A DNA stretch of 64,000 nucleotides, from contig NC_071347.1 of NCBI RefSeq assembly GCF_027744825.2, positions 16,355,001 through 16,419,000 of the forward strand, written 5' to 3'. Made by a program: the position numbers and the translations under genes. The notes under the pieces are model-generated. The model was not told where the DNA came from and made no database searches. It was given only the letters and a program-made list of their open reading frames with translations. Origin of the DNA: Synchiropus splendidus. Lineage: Eukaryota > Chordata > Actinopteri > Syngnathiformes > Callionymidae. Shown here piece after piece: positions 48,243 through 61,402 of the stretch (position 1 is the first letter of the stretch; every line of letters begins with the position of its first letter).

Positions 48243-51200
48243 ATTGTACTGGTACGTTTTCAACAAGAATTAGTATTGCGTTCTATATGGAGCTGATCTT
48301 TTAACCATTTCAGCAGGTTTTTTTTTTTCAATGAAATATTCGACCTTGACATCACAGTTTCAAAAGGTTGTACCTTGGAAATGTTAAGCAATGAAGGTAT
48401 ACAATAAATGAGATCCTCATTTTGACAGTATGCGTTCGAAGATGGGAGTCATTTCACTTATATATATTGTATATTATGACATATTATTGTCCCATGGCTT
48501 CCACTTTCTGTCTCACTGGACTGCATCAGAGGATGAATATTCCTCTTCGTAATCTGAGTCAGTCAAATTCACTCTCTTGCTATCTGTCCATGACTATAAC
48601 CTCCCTTGTTTCCTTGACCAGGACGGAACACAGTCACAAATGTTGCTCATACAGAAGCAGCAAGTCTACTACGTCTTATATTTACAGCTTGGCTTGTTTA
48701 AATGCAGCAATATCGCTTGTCACAATTTTGCAACTTGGGCACTTAAAAGGGTTACACTTTTGGGGACAATTTAAATAACCTATTGGGCTATATTTAGCCC
48801 ACATGGCTTCTGTTAGATTTCCTTAAGTTTAAGAAGAGCTGACCGTAAAGAGGTGGAAAATTCAAGTGGTTTTCCTCTGAGATGTGTTGATACATTAGTC
48901 AGAAAAGAGAAGGTGTTATTTCATCAGATCCGCCCACAGACTGAAGATGTTTTCCCGATTAAAACTGTTGACCAGAGCCCTGTTTTTGTTTATCAGGCCC
49001 TAGCGCAGTCTGTTCTCAGTCCTTGTTTATACATCGGTGACTGCTGTCGTCACATTAACACTAAATAAAATATCCATGCAGGCTTCAAACCAGACGACTA
49101 ACTCAGACTGTGTATATTTTGGTGTTGCTTGGCAACTAAGTTTCTGTTGTGGTCACCTTTTTTTTTATCACTTTCCTGTCACTGCAATCGTGGCGCCGAT
49201 CCTGTGCCATTATGGTGGAAATTATTCCGTCAGGAAAAACATAGGGGAGACTGACAAATGCGCTTGTGTGTGAGTGGATACATGAGGTCACCTCTATTGG
49301 TCATAGCTAAGAGGTGAGACAGGTATCATTTAGAGGAGAGGGAACCACAAAAACACGAAGCGCCCGGAGTAACGCACGTGACTGCGGCCAGCTTCATTTA
49401 CTCATCCCTTGATATCCTGCGTGTATTTATAGTCACACTGAATTTGGATTAAAGTTTACGGGAGGGTTTGTGTTGTTCACCACCATGACAACTCAGGATC
49501 CAGGGTGGTATCTGTTTCTGCTCTTAGAAAGACAAAGCCTGGTGACGCAGGGCTCCTCATTTGGATTAAACTGGATATCGTGCGTTGAAACCAAGATATC
49601 GAGACATCATTCATCTTCAAAACGTTTATCTCAAAATCTGTATTCAAACACAACTCCTGCCAGTGTCTTTCCAAAAACCCTTTTTTTTTCCAGGGAAGTC
49701 TTGAGCAGTGGAGTGGATTTCTGGATGAAGGGTCGGTCAAGATTTACAAAAATACTTTAACTATTATATTATAACTATAACTATACTATAACTATTAACT
49801 ATTTATATGAAAGCATCAAAAAGCAAAAGAAGTAAATGAATGATATATCAATGCATTTTGTTGGAAATGGAGCTTACAAAGTGAAGGGAATGTTGGGAAG
49901 TTGTGTCCAACAATAATGATTTAATTCATAAATTTCTGTTCAATAACTGTTAGTTTACAGTGACGTAAGCGATACTGCATATGCGACAGTACAGGGCAAA
50001 GTAAAGCAGTATTTATTGACAGTAAAACAGTTATAAAAATAAATAAAAATGCCAACCGGTAAGATGTGGGTATCTGGATCCACTCTGAAATGTGCTACAG
50101 ATAGACCCCTACTATTGTTACCCGTCCTGCCATCACCAGCACTCGCCTTGGCCCCTCCCCTCATTCAAATCTGAGCCACCAAGAGGCACCTGCCCTTTTC
50201 ATCTTGCTACACATTAGTCCAGAAATGTGAATGCATGTGCCTGATATACATGTGATGTATGGACTGTATCTGGGAAAGGCACCAACCGCCTGCAGAGACA
50301 CTCTCAGGCCGGTGGTATCTGTAGTACAGATGCCTGATCCTGGAGAGATCAGTGACAGCTTTGTAGTGGAGTTGGTCAAGATCATGTCACTGGACACGAG
50401 GAGGGAGGCAACCCCAACACGAGCTTCTCCTTGGGAACAAATAGAATGTGGCGCTCAGCAGATGGAGGAATGAGAGCCGCAATATGTGTCTTTACAGAGA
50501 TGAAACCTTTCATAATGCTAATAAAGGGTTGAATTCTGGTGGAAGGGAAAGTCGAATATGTAAATGACACGACAAAACAATCAACTCTAGTCTCAAAACA
50601 CGATGCTTAAAAACAAAATAAGAGGAAAGGAATGTTGGTGACTGACTGTGGCGCCTGCTATTGGTGAGAACCGGCTACATTTCGGCTCATCTTCTTGTAT
50701 TTTTCTTTCTATATGGCAGCTGTGTACAGAGATGGACTGCTAAGTAAAGTCGTGCCTCACTGGTCTAATTTGTAAAGAGTGGAGTGCGGGAGCCGAGAGT
50801 GTGTGCTTCATACAAATCTAAACAGAAGGTGACAGAAGGTATTAGGTTGGCACTCAGATTCTTCTTTCTGTTTTGTGGTTAGACAACATCAGCCACTTTT
50901 CATGTTCATGAATTCATGAAAAGTGAAACTCACTTTACCTGTACTTCATATACCTTATGTGAGTCCAGCTGAATACGCTGCACCGGCTTGGAAGAGGAGC
51001 GTTCGTCTGCCACAAACTCACTGTGCTAAAGTTATATTCCTAAATACAATATTAATGAAGACTCATTTCAATGTTGCTGCCTGCAGTTATCAAAATGCAT
51101 TGCTCTGCACTTTTTTTTTTTTTTTAAAGCAGAGTCATACATTCCTTGAGCTACACTTTTAAATAAGAGCTGGATCCAGAATCAGGTTCTTAAGAAGATG

Positions 51201-51897
51201 GAGCTGCAGGCGTGTGGTGATATGTAGCAGTGACCTCTTGTGGCATATATGGAAAATTTTGCAAAAGTGGGCCACAGATTTGACCTTTGAAAGACATGAT
51301 GCATCGGTGTCTACATCGTGGTGCTCTCATTAAATCCTGGAGATCGGCTGCCTCCCATTTTATACTATACTCAGTGGGTGGGATTATTGGGGCCATGGAT
51401 CTGCTGACAGGAGGCAAAACATGGAAAAAGCAAGAGCTAAGGAGAAATGCAGTTTGAGTGAAAATCACATTTGGACAGGTCGAAATGAACCATGAAGCCG
51501 CATCTTTTATCCACCTCTCCTCAAATGCCAAAGAGATTATCACTTACCCTGGAGCACGAGCATCATCTCATCTGGGATGAAAATCTCCAAACATTGGCTG
51601 AAAATAGCTGCTTGCTCTCCAGTAACTGACAAACCCCTGCTCTGGCCGAGGAAGTGTTTCTCTACCTTGCAAACTCTTACATCATGCTGGGTGCCATTGA
51701 TGTGGAAACTCAGTCGTCAGCAGAAGAGAAACACCTTTTTTTTTTTTTTTTTTGGAAATATCCCCATTAAAGTTTGAATTATTCTACTAACATTAACATA
51801 ATGTCTTATGGTGGGTTACTGGTCGGTACTTTTCCTCAAAGGAAGGAGTGACTGCAAACAGTGACCTGAAGATATTTACATTTTAACACATCTTTTA
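48243..51897. other. Intergenic, no gene seen
   Basis: Unique AT-rich sequence with T runs near 51112 and 51737. Short frames at 48422-48778 and 49470-49760 show no domain. Confidence 0.45.
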
Positions 51898-52607
51898 GAC
51901 TTGGTGTTACACCTTCACCTTCACCTTCTGCTGCTTATCCGGACTCAGGTCGCGGAGGCAGCATTCAGAGCGAGGAAGCCCAAACTTCCCGATCTGAACA
52001 AACCTCCTCCAGCTCTTCCCGGGGGATCCCGAGGCGTTCCCAGGCCAGACCGGAGACATAATCTCTCCAGCGAGTCCTGGGTCTTCCCCGGGGTCTCCTC
52101 CCGGTAGGACATGCCTGGAACACCTCCCCAGGGAGGTGGGCAAGAACTCTCCACAGACCCGGAGAGAGCAAACCACCTTATTCCGGTCAGAACCATGGCC
52201 TCAGACTTGGAGGTGCTGATCCTCATCCCGGCCGCTTCACACTCGGCTGCAAACCGCCTCAGTGCATGCTGAAGGTCCCGCTCCCATGAGGCCAGGAGCA
52301 CAACATCGTCCGCAAATAGCATAGCAAATAGCAATCCGAACCATGCTCCTGCTCCGGTCATACAGGGACCGGACAGCCCCTAGCAGAGGGCCCCGTACCC
52401 CATATTCCCGGAGCACCCCCCACTGGACACCACGAGGGACACGGTCGAACGCCTTCTCCAAATCCACAAAGCACATGTGGACTGGTTGGGCGAACTCCCA
52501 TGAACCCTCGAGCACCCGATGGAGGGTATAAAGCTGGTCCGGTGTTCTACGACCCGGCCAAAAACCACACTGTTCCTTCTGAATCCGAGGTTCGACTTGG
52601 TCTTACA
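51898..52607 (-). mobile_element. LINE copy B, 5'-truncated and internally deleted, with target-site duplication
   Basis: The minus strand reads CFVDLEKAFDRVPRG, REYGVRGPLLGAVRSLYDRS, then (after a deletion) LFADDVVLLASWERDLQHAL, AECEAAGMRISTSKSEAMVL, then (after another deletion) GEVFQACPTGRRPRGRPRTR. The 3' end has GGTGAA repeats. Flanks gacttggtgttaca (51898-51911) and gacttggtcttaca (52594-52607) form a 14-base target duplication with one mismatch. Same family as copies A and C. Confidence 0.88.
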
Positions 52608-54551
52608 GTGCTGGTATTTTATCTCAACACTGTATATGTATATTTTACTATCAGAGCAGTTCAACTCACCTTCTACTTTGCTGTGCTTTTGTTGTTTGAC
52701 CCTTATCTCTTTTAAATTTGCCGTCATTGTATTTGATTTACTCCTGTTATTTGTTTAAATATTCACATCATGTACTGTATATAGGATTTGGGGTTCTTAT
52801 TTGACTACCGCTGACTGGGTTTTTCTATTGTTAATATGAAGGCATCTGTGTAGCATGTACAGTGAGACACCTCTGTGATACTAAATAGAGTTGTGGTGGT
52901 AATAAAAGTACTAGTAAAAGCAGAGATAGTAAGAGTACGCATGACGGTTGTAGCTTCTATCATTGTTACAGGAATGAGCTGAAAACAATACATTATTAGT
53001 AGTACTAGTAGTAGCAGTTGCAGTACCTTGTTATATTTTCTACTTCCTCAGCATGGCATTTCTTGTGTTTTATTCATGTATTCACCTTGTGTATTTATTA
53101 TTCATAACTTGCTGACCTGGGTTGGGAAGGGTGAACAGAGATTATTTATTGTAGGATTGTGTGTTTAAGTTTTTTTTTTTTTTAGTGGTCTCATTTCATA
53201 GACTATTCTTTAGTTTAAAAAGCATAAAATGTGCATTAATAATCTTTTTCATTTCACATTTTTCCTGGCAAACAAAACCGCGGCGGTAGAGAGGCAGATG
53301 AGAATGGTCAGCGATATTTGTCAGACGTTATTGACCGCCGTACAAACAGCATTAGGTGGCAACACGCCATCACATCTCAGTGTGCCAGCTGGTATTTATT
53401 AAAGTGCTCCTCGGTCCTCGTAAACCGCCTCATGTTTCCCTTCTCATCCCTTAAATTGTATTAGTAGTTAGAAAAGCACTCATACGGTTCCTCCATCCGG
53501 CCTCTAGAGGGAGTCAGAGACCAGAAATGCTCTCAGTTTTGAGTGACGGGGCATGAATGCGAAGCAGCCTTCGACTGGTTAAGAGAAATAATGTTGGATA
53601 TATGATGTGTTTTCCTTAAGCCTTTGGCACAAAATGGTCAAATAAAGAGCGTAGCAACCAAAATGACGGATCGTCGTTTTTTCACATTGAGAGCAGCTTT
53701 CGCATCTCCATCTGTTCGGAGCCGTATTGATCTGCCATCGCAGGCAGCCGAGTGGAATCAGGGCAACCACCACTAAATTCTCTGTGGGAGAAGAGTGTAA
53801 GTAAAAAGCACTCACGCGGAACAGGCTGCTGCAACTCGTCACGCCGGTTTCATTTTATACGGGATGCTGCCGTGGCTTGCTGAGGGCCGGGCTTTTGATC
53901 AAACCTCCTCTTTTATCAGCAATGAGCCACATCCACCACCTAATACATTCAATTATTCCACTTCTTTTGTTCTTAATAGTCGCGATCATTCTTGCTTAAA
54001 TGACATCAACTATTCAGCGTCGTGCTCCGGGGACACAAAGCCGACCCGAGGGACACAAATCTATCAGTGGCAAGCGCCTATCTGCCACATTAGAGATTGT
54101 ATTGAAGTAAAAAAAAGACTCACTATAAAGCCATGTGGATAAGGATCGGGCTACAAGGCCACAGTTGTAAATGATCAGAGTGCAGCCGACAATTTCCTGT
54201 GAAATAAAGTCGATGCCAGATAGGAAGAGTGCTGACCGTGAGCCGGCCCGGCACTTTTTACAATCTTGGATGTCGTTTAAAGTAAACTGCCGCAGGAGAA
54301 ACGATGACATTTCTGGCAGGGAAGTCTTTGGAATTTACAGCAGGTGTTTTCTCATTGCTGACAAACAAAGTGAGGAAGGTTGAGGAAGGTCCAGCTGGGA
54401 GCTGTAGCAGAATACCGTGCAGTGATGGTAGAGGAGGCAGACCATCGGAGTGTTGGCTTTGAAACTGCATCATGATTGAAAAGGTTACACTTTTAAACAC
54501 TCCTTTGTACAAATACAGACACAACATCCCTGCTGTCAATGTGCTGTCATT
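52608..54551. other. Intergenic; unique blocks that could be regulatory
   Basis: About 53270-53450 and 53640-54400 are complex, balanced, repeat-free sequence with no convincing frame, unlike the AT-rich surroundings. Such blocks between PAMR1 and FJX1 are candidates for conserved enhancers. This is a guess from texture only. Confidence 0.3.
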
Positions 54552-54783
54552 GTTGGGTAGATGAGATATTGTGAAAGAGTATTGATGGACTTATGGGGGC
54601 CATGAAACTGATTTTCAGAGCCCACCAGATGATACTCTCTGTTTGAAAATCTTTGTCTTGATCAACCATTTCAGTGAAACCTCATATCATTTTAGGTTGA
54701 GAGCGCCACCTACTGTGCTCGGAAAATAATGACACTGTTTGCGATCCGTCAATACTGTATCGTGAAACACATCACGATCCCTC
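54552..54783. mobile_element. Palindromic MITE copy 11, diverged
   Basis: Starts gttgggtagatgagatattg and ends gaaacacatcacgatccctc. Both internal motifs are decayed (CCACCAGATGATACT and AGCGCCACCTACTGT). Confidence 0.72.
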
Positions 54784-56603
54784 AAAAATATATGACGGGT
54801 ATGACTTCCGAATATGACTCATTCTATAATTTTGGAGTACAATTTGACTATTCTGTCATACCTTAACCATTGTGTACATCAACTTTTTCCATCTACTTCC
54901 CAGTATTCCCAGTATTATGTTGTACACCATTGTGATTTTTGATTCGCGCTCATCATTTGATGTGGTTTGGTTGCCTATGTTCAAAATATCTTGAATTGAA
55001 AACCACCATAACCAATTTTTAGGTTATATTTTCAGTGGTGTTGGTTTGTGTGTTTGTCTCTGTTCAAAATAACCGAAAAGAATATATGAAATAGGACAAC
55101 AAACAAATGGCAGTGATCCTGATCAACGTTTGGATCCTAGAGTTTGTTTTTAAAGTATGACACATTCTGTTATTTGTTGACTTAAATGCCAGCAATGTTG
55201 AGAAAAACTAGTTACCTAACATTACCCTAGTTCTAATTCCTATGTGCGACGCCCTGTGTTGGTTAAACCACCTCGAGGCACTGGCAGGAGCCAGAAGGAG
55301 GAGACCTCCCACCCCGTATAAGACCTTCCTCCACTCTGCTCCTTTTTGAACCAAAAATATATCATCTGTATTTGTATCTTTATAATTCAGCCACACCTTT
55401 TGAAACACAAAAAAAGATTTTCCATGATAATATTTGAGTCTGTGTCACATTTTAACTGCCTGAAAATTTGAGCTGTCTGTTAGCGCCATGTGAACAAACA
55501 TTTCACATACATACATTACAATACATTTTCACATAAAGCTACAGCGCCAACACAAAACATCCCGTTTTTCCAATTCCTTTAGCCTTAAGTTCTCAAAATA
55601 AGAACTGATATCTGGAAACTTTGTTGATGTGTCTCTTACAGGATCATGGGATTGATGATGCACCACACCAGTTTACACCAGTTTTCATATCAACAATATT
55701 TCATGTGCTAAAAGAGGCACCGAATGATGTGGATAAAACAAATCTAAGACAACGATATTGGACGGAAATAAGCTGCATTTAATATCACCCTTTTTTTTGT
55801 CAGGGTAAACTTTAATTTAAAAGTGTTTTCCCCAGATGGCAAGCTTTTCATGTGTAGCGTAAGCAAACAGCACTTTGATCATTGTATCGCAGCAGAAATG
55901 AGCAGACCTGTGTGATACATGTAAGAACAGACACTGGAAACAAACACATGTTTGACCCCTGGTAAAGCGGGTGCTGAAGACTTCCCCATGTGGTGGTGTT
56001 TGTTTGTGTATTTGATCTTCCCCCACCAGGATCTGTCAGCACTACCGGCCTAATGGTGGGCAGAGGTCACACTGTCGGACACCTCAACCATGAAATGGGA
56101 AAAACAGGAAGCTGCCAGATAAATAGGTGGTTGTCAAAACGTGCAATGAATCATGCTGATATAAAGTCACGTTTTCATAATGTCGGACATGAAAAATCTG
56201 TATCTCGATCATGCGGTTATGTTTGACTTAAGAAAAGTTTCATGAGCAGGAATGGAGATGCCTCAAGAAAACCCGAGCTCCAGATAAGAGCACTCTGAGA
56301 ATCTCAAAGTGAGGCGAGGGGAAAGAGATAATAAAGCATTTCTGTTCTTACAGATTCTCCTGATACCCACATCTGCCAGAAAGTATGTCGCTGAATTCCC
56401 TCGCCTCTCTGTCGAACCAAGTGCAGATGCTGAAGCTCAATATTTTTCATAAGTGACGCTTTGAGTGAAACCTGCAGTGGGTGTGTTTGGGATAACCACT
56501 GAGGCCGTCCCTCACATAGGGACCAGACAGCTACAGTGCCGATTCATGTGAGAGATTTACCCCGGTATTTATAAGACACTGGCTTTGCCAAAATATTGCT
56601 CCA
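54784..56603. other. Intergenic, no gene seen
   Basis: Unique AT-rich sequence; short frames only. Confidence 0.45.
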
Positions 56604-57334
56604 ACATTCCAGCTATCCCGGCTGGGATGAGGATCAGCACCCCCAAGTCTGAGGCCATGGTTCTCGACCGGAATAAGGTGGTTTGCTCTCTCTGGGTCGG
56701 TGGAGAGTTCTTGCCCCAAGTGGTGGAGTTTAAGTATCTCGGGGTCTTGTTCTCGAGTGAGATAGACGGGTTGGTGCAGTGGCAGCAGTGATGCGGTCGC
56801 TGTATCGGACCGTTGTGGTGAAGAGGGAGCTGAGTCACAAGACGAAGCTCTTGATCTACCGATCGATCTACGTTCCCACCCTCACCTATGGTCACGAGCT
56901 TTGGGTCATGACCGAAAGGATGAGATCGCGGATACAAGCGGCTGAGATGAGTTTCCTCCGCAGGGTGGCTGGGCGCACCCTTAGAGATAGGGTGAGGAGT
57001 TCGGTCATCCGGGAGGAGCTCGGGGTGGAGCCGCTGCTCCTCCACATCGAGAGGAACCAGCTGAGGTGGCTCGGGCATCTGATCCGGATGCCCCCTGGAC
57101 GCCTCCCTGGGGAGGTGTTCCGGGCATGTCCTACTGTGAGGAGACCCCGGGGAAGACCCAGGACTCGCTGGAGAGATTATGTCTCCGGTCTGGCCTGGGA
57201 ACGCCTCAGGATCCCCGGGAAGAGCCGGAGGAGGTTTGTGCGGATCGAAAAATTTGGGCTTCTTAGCTCCAAATGCTGCCTCCGCGACTCAACCCCGGAT
57301 AAGTGGCAGAAGAAGACAAGACATTCCAGCTATC
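56604..57334 (+). mobile_element. LINE copy C, 5'-truncated, with 14-base target-site duplication
   Basis: The element is 56618-57320. The plus strand reads GMRISTPKSEAMVL, VEFKYLGVLFSSE, a frameshift, then VMRSLYRTVVVKRELSHKTK, YVPTLTYGHELWVMTERMRS, NQLRWLGHLIRMP and GRPRTRWRDYVSGLAWERLR. The duplication acattccagctatc lies at 56604-56617 and 57321-57334 without mismatch, so the insertion looks fairly young. Same family as copies A and B. Confidence 0.92.
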
Positions 57335-58213
57335 AGATGGGACTGCGAAGCTATGCTTGATATAATCATTAAGTGCGTTTTGCATGGCAGGTCAGACGGT
57401 TGTAATCCAGGAGATTGGACACCGATTCCCTAATTGAGTGACTCAATATCACGTCCCCCCTCTTCCTCTTTTGGTTTCTGTCTTAAAGGGTCCTGCCAGT
57501 GTAGGACTGAATTTCAATAGCCCTGCTATTCAGCTGCTTAAATCCCCATGTTCCACTGCTGCTGCATGATAACTCGATGGCAAACAACACTGCATCAGTA
57601 ACACTTTTGTTCTCCCTGGAATACCTCCGCAGAGCTCCTATACTCATGAGCAAGTGGCAAAAAAATGCCCCTCAAAAACAGCTCACGCATGTGGAAAAAC
57701 AGTGGAAGGCAGCAGGTCGGCGTGAAGCAGGCTTCAATCCCAGCAGGGCAACTCGTACCGGCAGCAGCTTCAGTCGGATTCTGGTTTAGTTTTTATTCTG
57801 ACACCCCAGTCTCCATGCAGAATATAAAGACACTAGGAAGAACTGTCAGAAGAATAAGTTTTTGTTAAAAAGAATGAAAAAAAACCAGGAAGGTCAGAGA
57901 AAGTTTGCTGTTTATTAAAGCATGAACGAACTGCTTCAGGCTCAGTTTCCAGAGTTTATGTGCTGACTAGTAGCCAAGTAGATATGAGAATTACATATTG
58001 CAGTTTGATGTGAAAAAAAGTTGGCTCTGTTATCTCAAGCATTGCCATTTGATGGTTCGTCATACAACAGTAATGTAATGTAATAATAAAATAACTATTT
58101 TATTGGCGATTTAAATTCAAAATAAATATAAAATAGAATTTCTTCCATCATAGGCAGGAATAACTCAAAGCTCGACAGTGACAGGACTAGCTTAGTCTGA
58201 TGTCCTGAATGTG
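57335..58213. other. Intergenic, no gene seen
   Basis: Unique sequence with short frames only. Confidence 0.45.
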
Positions 58214-58391
58214 TAGTGATAGTCTTATGAGGCTTCATGAAACAGTGTCCTCCTTTTCTGAGCCCACTAGATGGCACTCTGCTCAAAAACCTTTGGATTT
58301 TAACAACCACTTCAATGAAATCTCACATCATTTTTAATCCAACGCCGCCTTCTACTTAGCTCTAAAAATGAGTTTCATGAAGCCTCATTAC
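58214..58391. mobile_element. Palindromic MITE copy 12
   Basis: Starts tagtgatagtcttatgaggc and ends gtttcatgaagcctcatta. The left arm has exact CCACTAGATGGCACT at 58264-58278; the right arm is decayed. Confidence 0.8.
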
Positions 58392-58767
58392 TGTAAGTAT
58401 GAAAAAAAAGTTAGCTGAGCTTAGACCTTGTCCACACAAAGACACATCTTATCCTGCTGTATCCAAAAAAGACAGAGCTGTTTCAAGCACCTTTGAAACC
58501 CACCTAGCGCACATGTCAGACCTGAATGTGATGTTGCTATAAAAACGATGCTTAGCAAGAAAATTGCAACCAAAATGTAAAGTAGATGAAGTTGAAGCAT
58601 TATGTCGAATCACCGTTGAATTGAAATTGACAAGGACTTTGGTGGGACATGCTGTGGCATGTGCTTATGTTTTGTCCTTTTAGTCTGTGTTGTTCACAAT
58701 GAAAAAACGCTGCTATGTTATAATGATGTGTTGTGTTAAATATGCCATTAAGCTCAACAGCACTTAA

Positions 58768-58973
58768 GGGCAGCTGAGGTATCATGAAACAGTGTTGCCG
58801 GGTTGATGAAACAGTCTTTTTCAAAGACCACTAGATGGCACTCTTGGATTAGAGATTGGAGGTTTCATTGCGTTGACTGTTCAAGTCCAAACATTATGCC
58901 GCAGACAGTGCCATCTGGTGGGCTCAGAGAATCAGGACACTGTTTCATGAAACTTCAGCAACCCTTCAATACT
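58768..58973. mobile_element. Palindromic MITE copy 13
   Basis: Starts gcagctgaggtatcatgaaa and ends catgaaacttcagcaaccc. Both motifs are exact: CCACTAGATGGCACT (58828-58842, plus) and AGTGCCATCTGGTGG (58907-58921, minus strand). Confidence 0.82.
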
Positions 58974-61251
58974 CCACAGTGACCAGATAAAGATGTGAAA
59001 CCGGGGCCAAGTTTTTTTGGTTTTTAAATTGCATTTCCAGTGTTGAAAATGCTGGACCGACTCAGCTCGGGCTCAGACATACTTGGCTTTGGAAGTTGCA
59101 CCCCGCCTGCATTTTCTTTGCCATAGAAAGTACCTTAGCTGTTAAGGCTTGCGTCCAAAAAGCCATTTTAGATATTGTAAAACTGTGCCCATACGTCACT
59201 CTTTTAGCATTAGCTTTTAATACATATCTGTCCTCAGAGCGTGAAGACTGCATTTGCTTATTGTTCCGAAAAGTTAGAAGCCTAGTTTGCAAGAGATTAC
59301 GACATAGCTCACCTTCAGAATTGGAGATGAGAGTGCTGCACCTTGCTTGTGGGCTGTGATTCCTTCACCCATACGTCTAAAACGCAGGCCTTTCCCACAC
59401 TCCGGCCCGGATATTGTCATCATATGCACCCAGCGAGAGACCTGAAATTCCTTCTAATGGATCCCCCCCTCCGCCCTGTCCCTGAATCCCACAGCATGAG
59501 TAATTGTCAGGCCTTGTGAAATAATCGTAGCTTTCAACGCTAATGGAAACCCTGCGCATTCATTATTCCGTCCAGGAAACAGAGTGCTGCAAAGTGTCAA
59601 GGGACCTATGAGCGATTGCTTATCGTGATCTGACCTTAGACCATGGCCAGCAAAACTCCTCCATATTTTCTAGTCAACTGTCCCTATTTCTTATTTTCAT
59701 TGCCATCTAATGACTTTCGTTACGGGCGGAGTGACATCGCGCTAAAATTGTATCGTATCACAGCTGTCGGCGGGTGTTGTGTGTCGCCGCCGACAGCATG
59801 ACAGACGGCTGGGACTCTCCAGTGTCACCGCCTTGCTTGACCGTGGACAGCCCCGACTGGTGCAAGGAAAGCTCTAACAGTGTTAAGGCTCGCTGGAGAC
59901 TGATGTGGAATTTACGATGGAAGTGGTGGGAGGAATGCGGCAGGAGAAGTGAAGCCTTTTTTTTTCTTTTCTTTTGGTGGATGGGGAGGGGGGCTTTAAG
60001 GTTCGCTGACCTGCAGATAACACATGGCGAGAAACAGATAGGTTTGATATGTGAACATGCCCGCACTTGTGCACCGGGGAAATGCTCACCACAGGCTGAG
60101 CCGCCGATGACTGAGACGGGGAAGTTGCTTTTGAGCAACGCAAATCAGACGCAATTCCAACTACGCGCTGAAGCGTCTTAATTTACAGACTAGTTAGTCG
60201 AGCCGCTTCGAGTGAAGGATTTAGGGGTCATTCAGAAGTGGAGTTAGTCAAAGAGGAGGACAGTGATGTTATCTGCCTGTAGACACCAGCCCTCTTAAAA
60301 CAAGCCTTGTGGTGTGAGTGATCTAATGCGACTGAAATGAGACACCCGCCCATAAGCTCAGGTTATTTCCCTGCTGTGGTGCATGCGGCGTCACGACACC
60401 AGTGATATCTGGCTTTAAATGAACACGTGCGGAGCTAGAATGAACCCCATTTCCAGAAAGACTTAGTGGCCCCCGGTTTCTGGGTGTAATTGAGTATTCC
60501 TGACGGCAGCTGTCTTTCCCACTTTAGGCCACGGAGCACGGCAAAATACTGAGGAAAAGCGACCCAGTTAATTTCAATAGGAAACAAGGAGAGACGGAGA
60601 GCTCGAAAGGAAAACACGAGTGGAATGATAAAGAGTTTGGGAGGTGTTAATGAGCGATCATTTAATGAGTCTGACGCGAGTAGCGGAGTTTGTGTGCGTG
60701 CTGCGTTTTTGCTTGACAAAAGCCTTGCACGCTGAGGAGTCGCCTTTTTTTTCCTGCAGTGAGTAATCAGCCACGTTGTGGGTTTAACAAAACAAAGTGT
60801 TGCTTTTCGTCAGTAGCAGCTGTGTTGGCAGGATGGTGGAGCCGGAGTGTGTGATTCATAATGGTGTTCATAATGATGTGGACCTCGCCACTCACCAATA
60901 TGATGAGCGGGAATTGAGCATTAACATCCTGGGGTTTTTTTTAGGATTTTTTTAGTATGTCACAGTCAGTTATGCTCCATAGGAGTTCTCAGGCGGATGA
61001 CATCCTCCTGTGCCTAAACAGCTCACCGCTGCTTAGAAGCAGTCGCCACTCTCTCTTCTCTTCTCTCTCTTTCACTGCCAGACTGTTTGAGCCGCTCCCT
61101 GACCGATATTCACACCTGTTTCCTTTTGCTTTTCTGTTTTGGGCCCTGATCTGTTCCCTGTCATCTCCTCCTTCACATCCCAGTCTCATCCTCTGCCACC
61201 TTTATCGGCATCTGCGACGACACGTTTGGAGCAAAAAGTGCCCAAAGTATA

Positions 61252-61253
<2 letters not shown>
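58974..61253. other. Intergenic; candidate regulatory sequence
   Basis: About 59360-60780 is complex, repeat-poor sequence with moderate GC and no recognised protein. The overlapping plus and minus frames at 59758-60181 are mirror readings without a domain. It could hold enhancers for the FJX1 side. Confidence 0.3.

Positions 61254-61343
<90 letters not shown>
61254..61343. repeat. (AT)n microsatellite, about 45 units
   Basis: A pure AT run that ends about 50 bases before the THAP fragment. Translated Tyr-Ile strings through it are artefacts. Confidence 0.97.
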
Positions 61344-61347
<4 letters not shown>

Positions 61348-61374
61348 AATATAATGCATTGTTTTATAGAGGGT

Positions 61375-61402
61375 TTTCACGGCCGAAGCCGCCATGTTGG
61401 AG
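61375..61402 (+). promoter_or_regulatory. YY1-like motif in front of the THAP fragment
   Basis: ccgaagccgccatgttggag contains GCCGCCATGTT, the reverse complement of the YY1 consensus AANATGGCGGC. It may mark a former promoter or start region of the THAP sequence. Function is untested. Confidence 0.3.

Noticed and set aside
59758..60181. Opposing 126- and 135-codon ORFs
   Set aside because: They mirror each other on the two strands and neither shows a domain. Treated as possible regulatory sequence.
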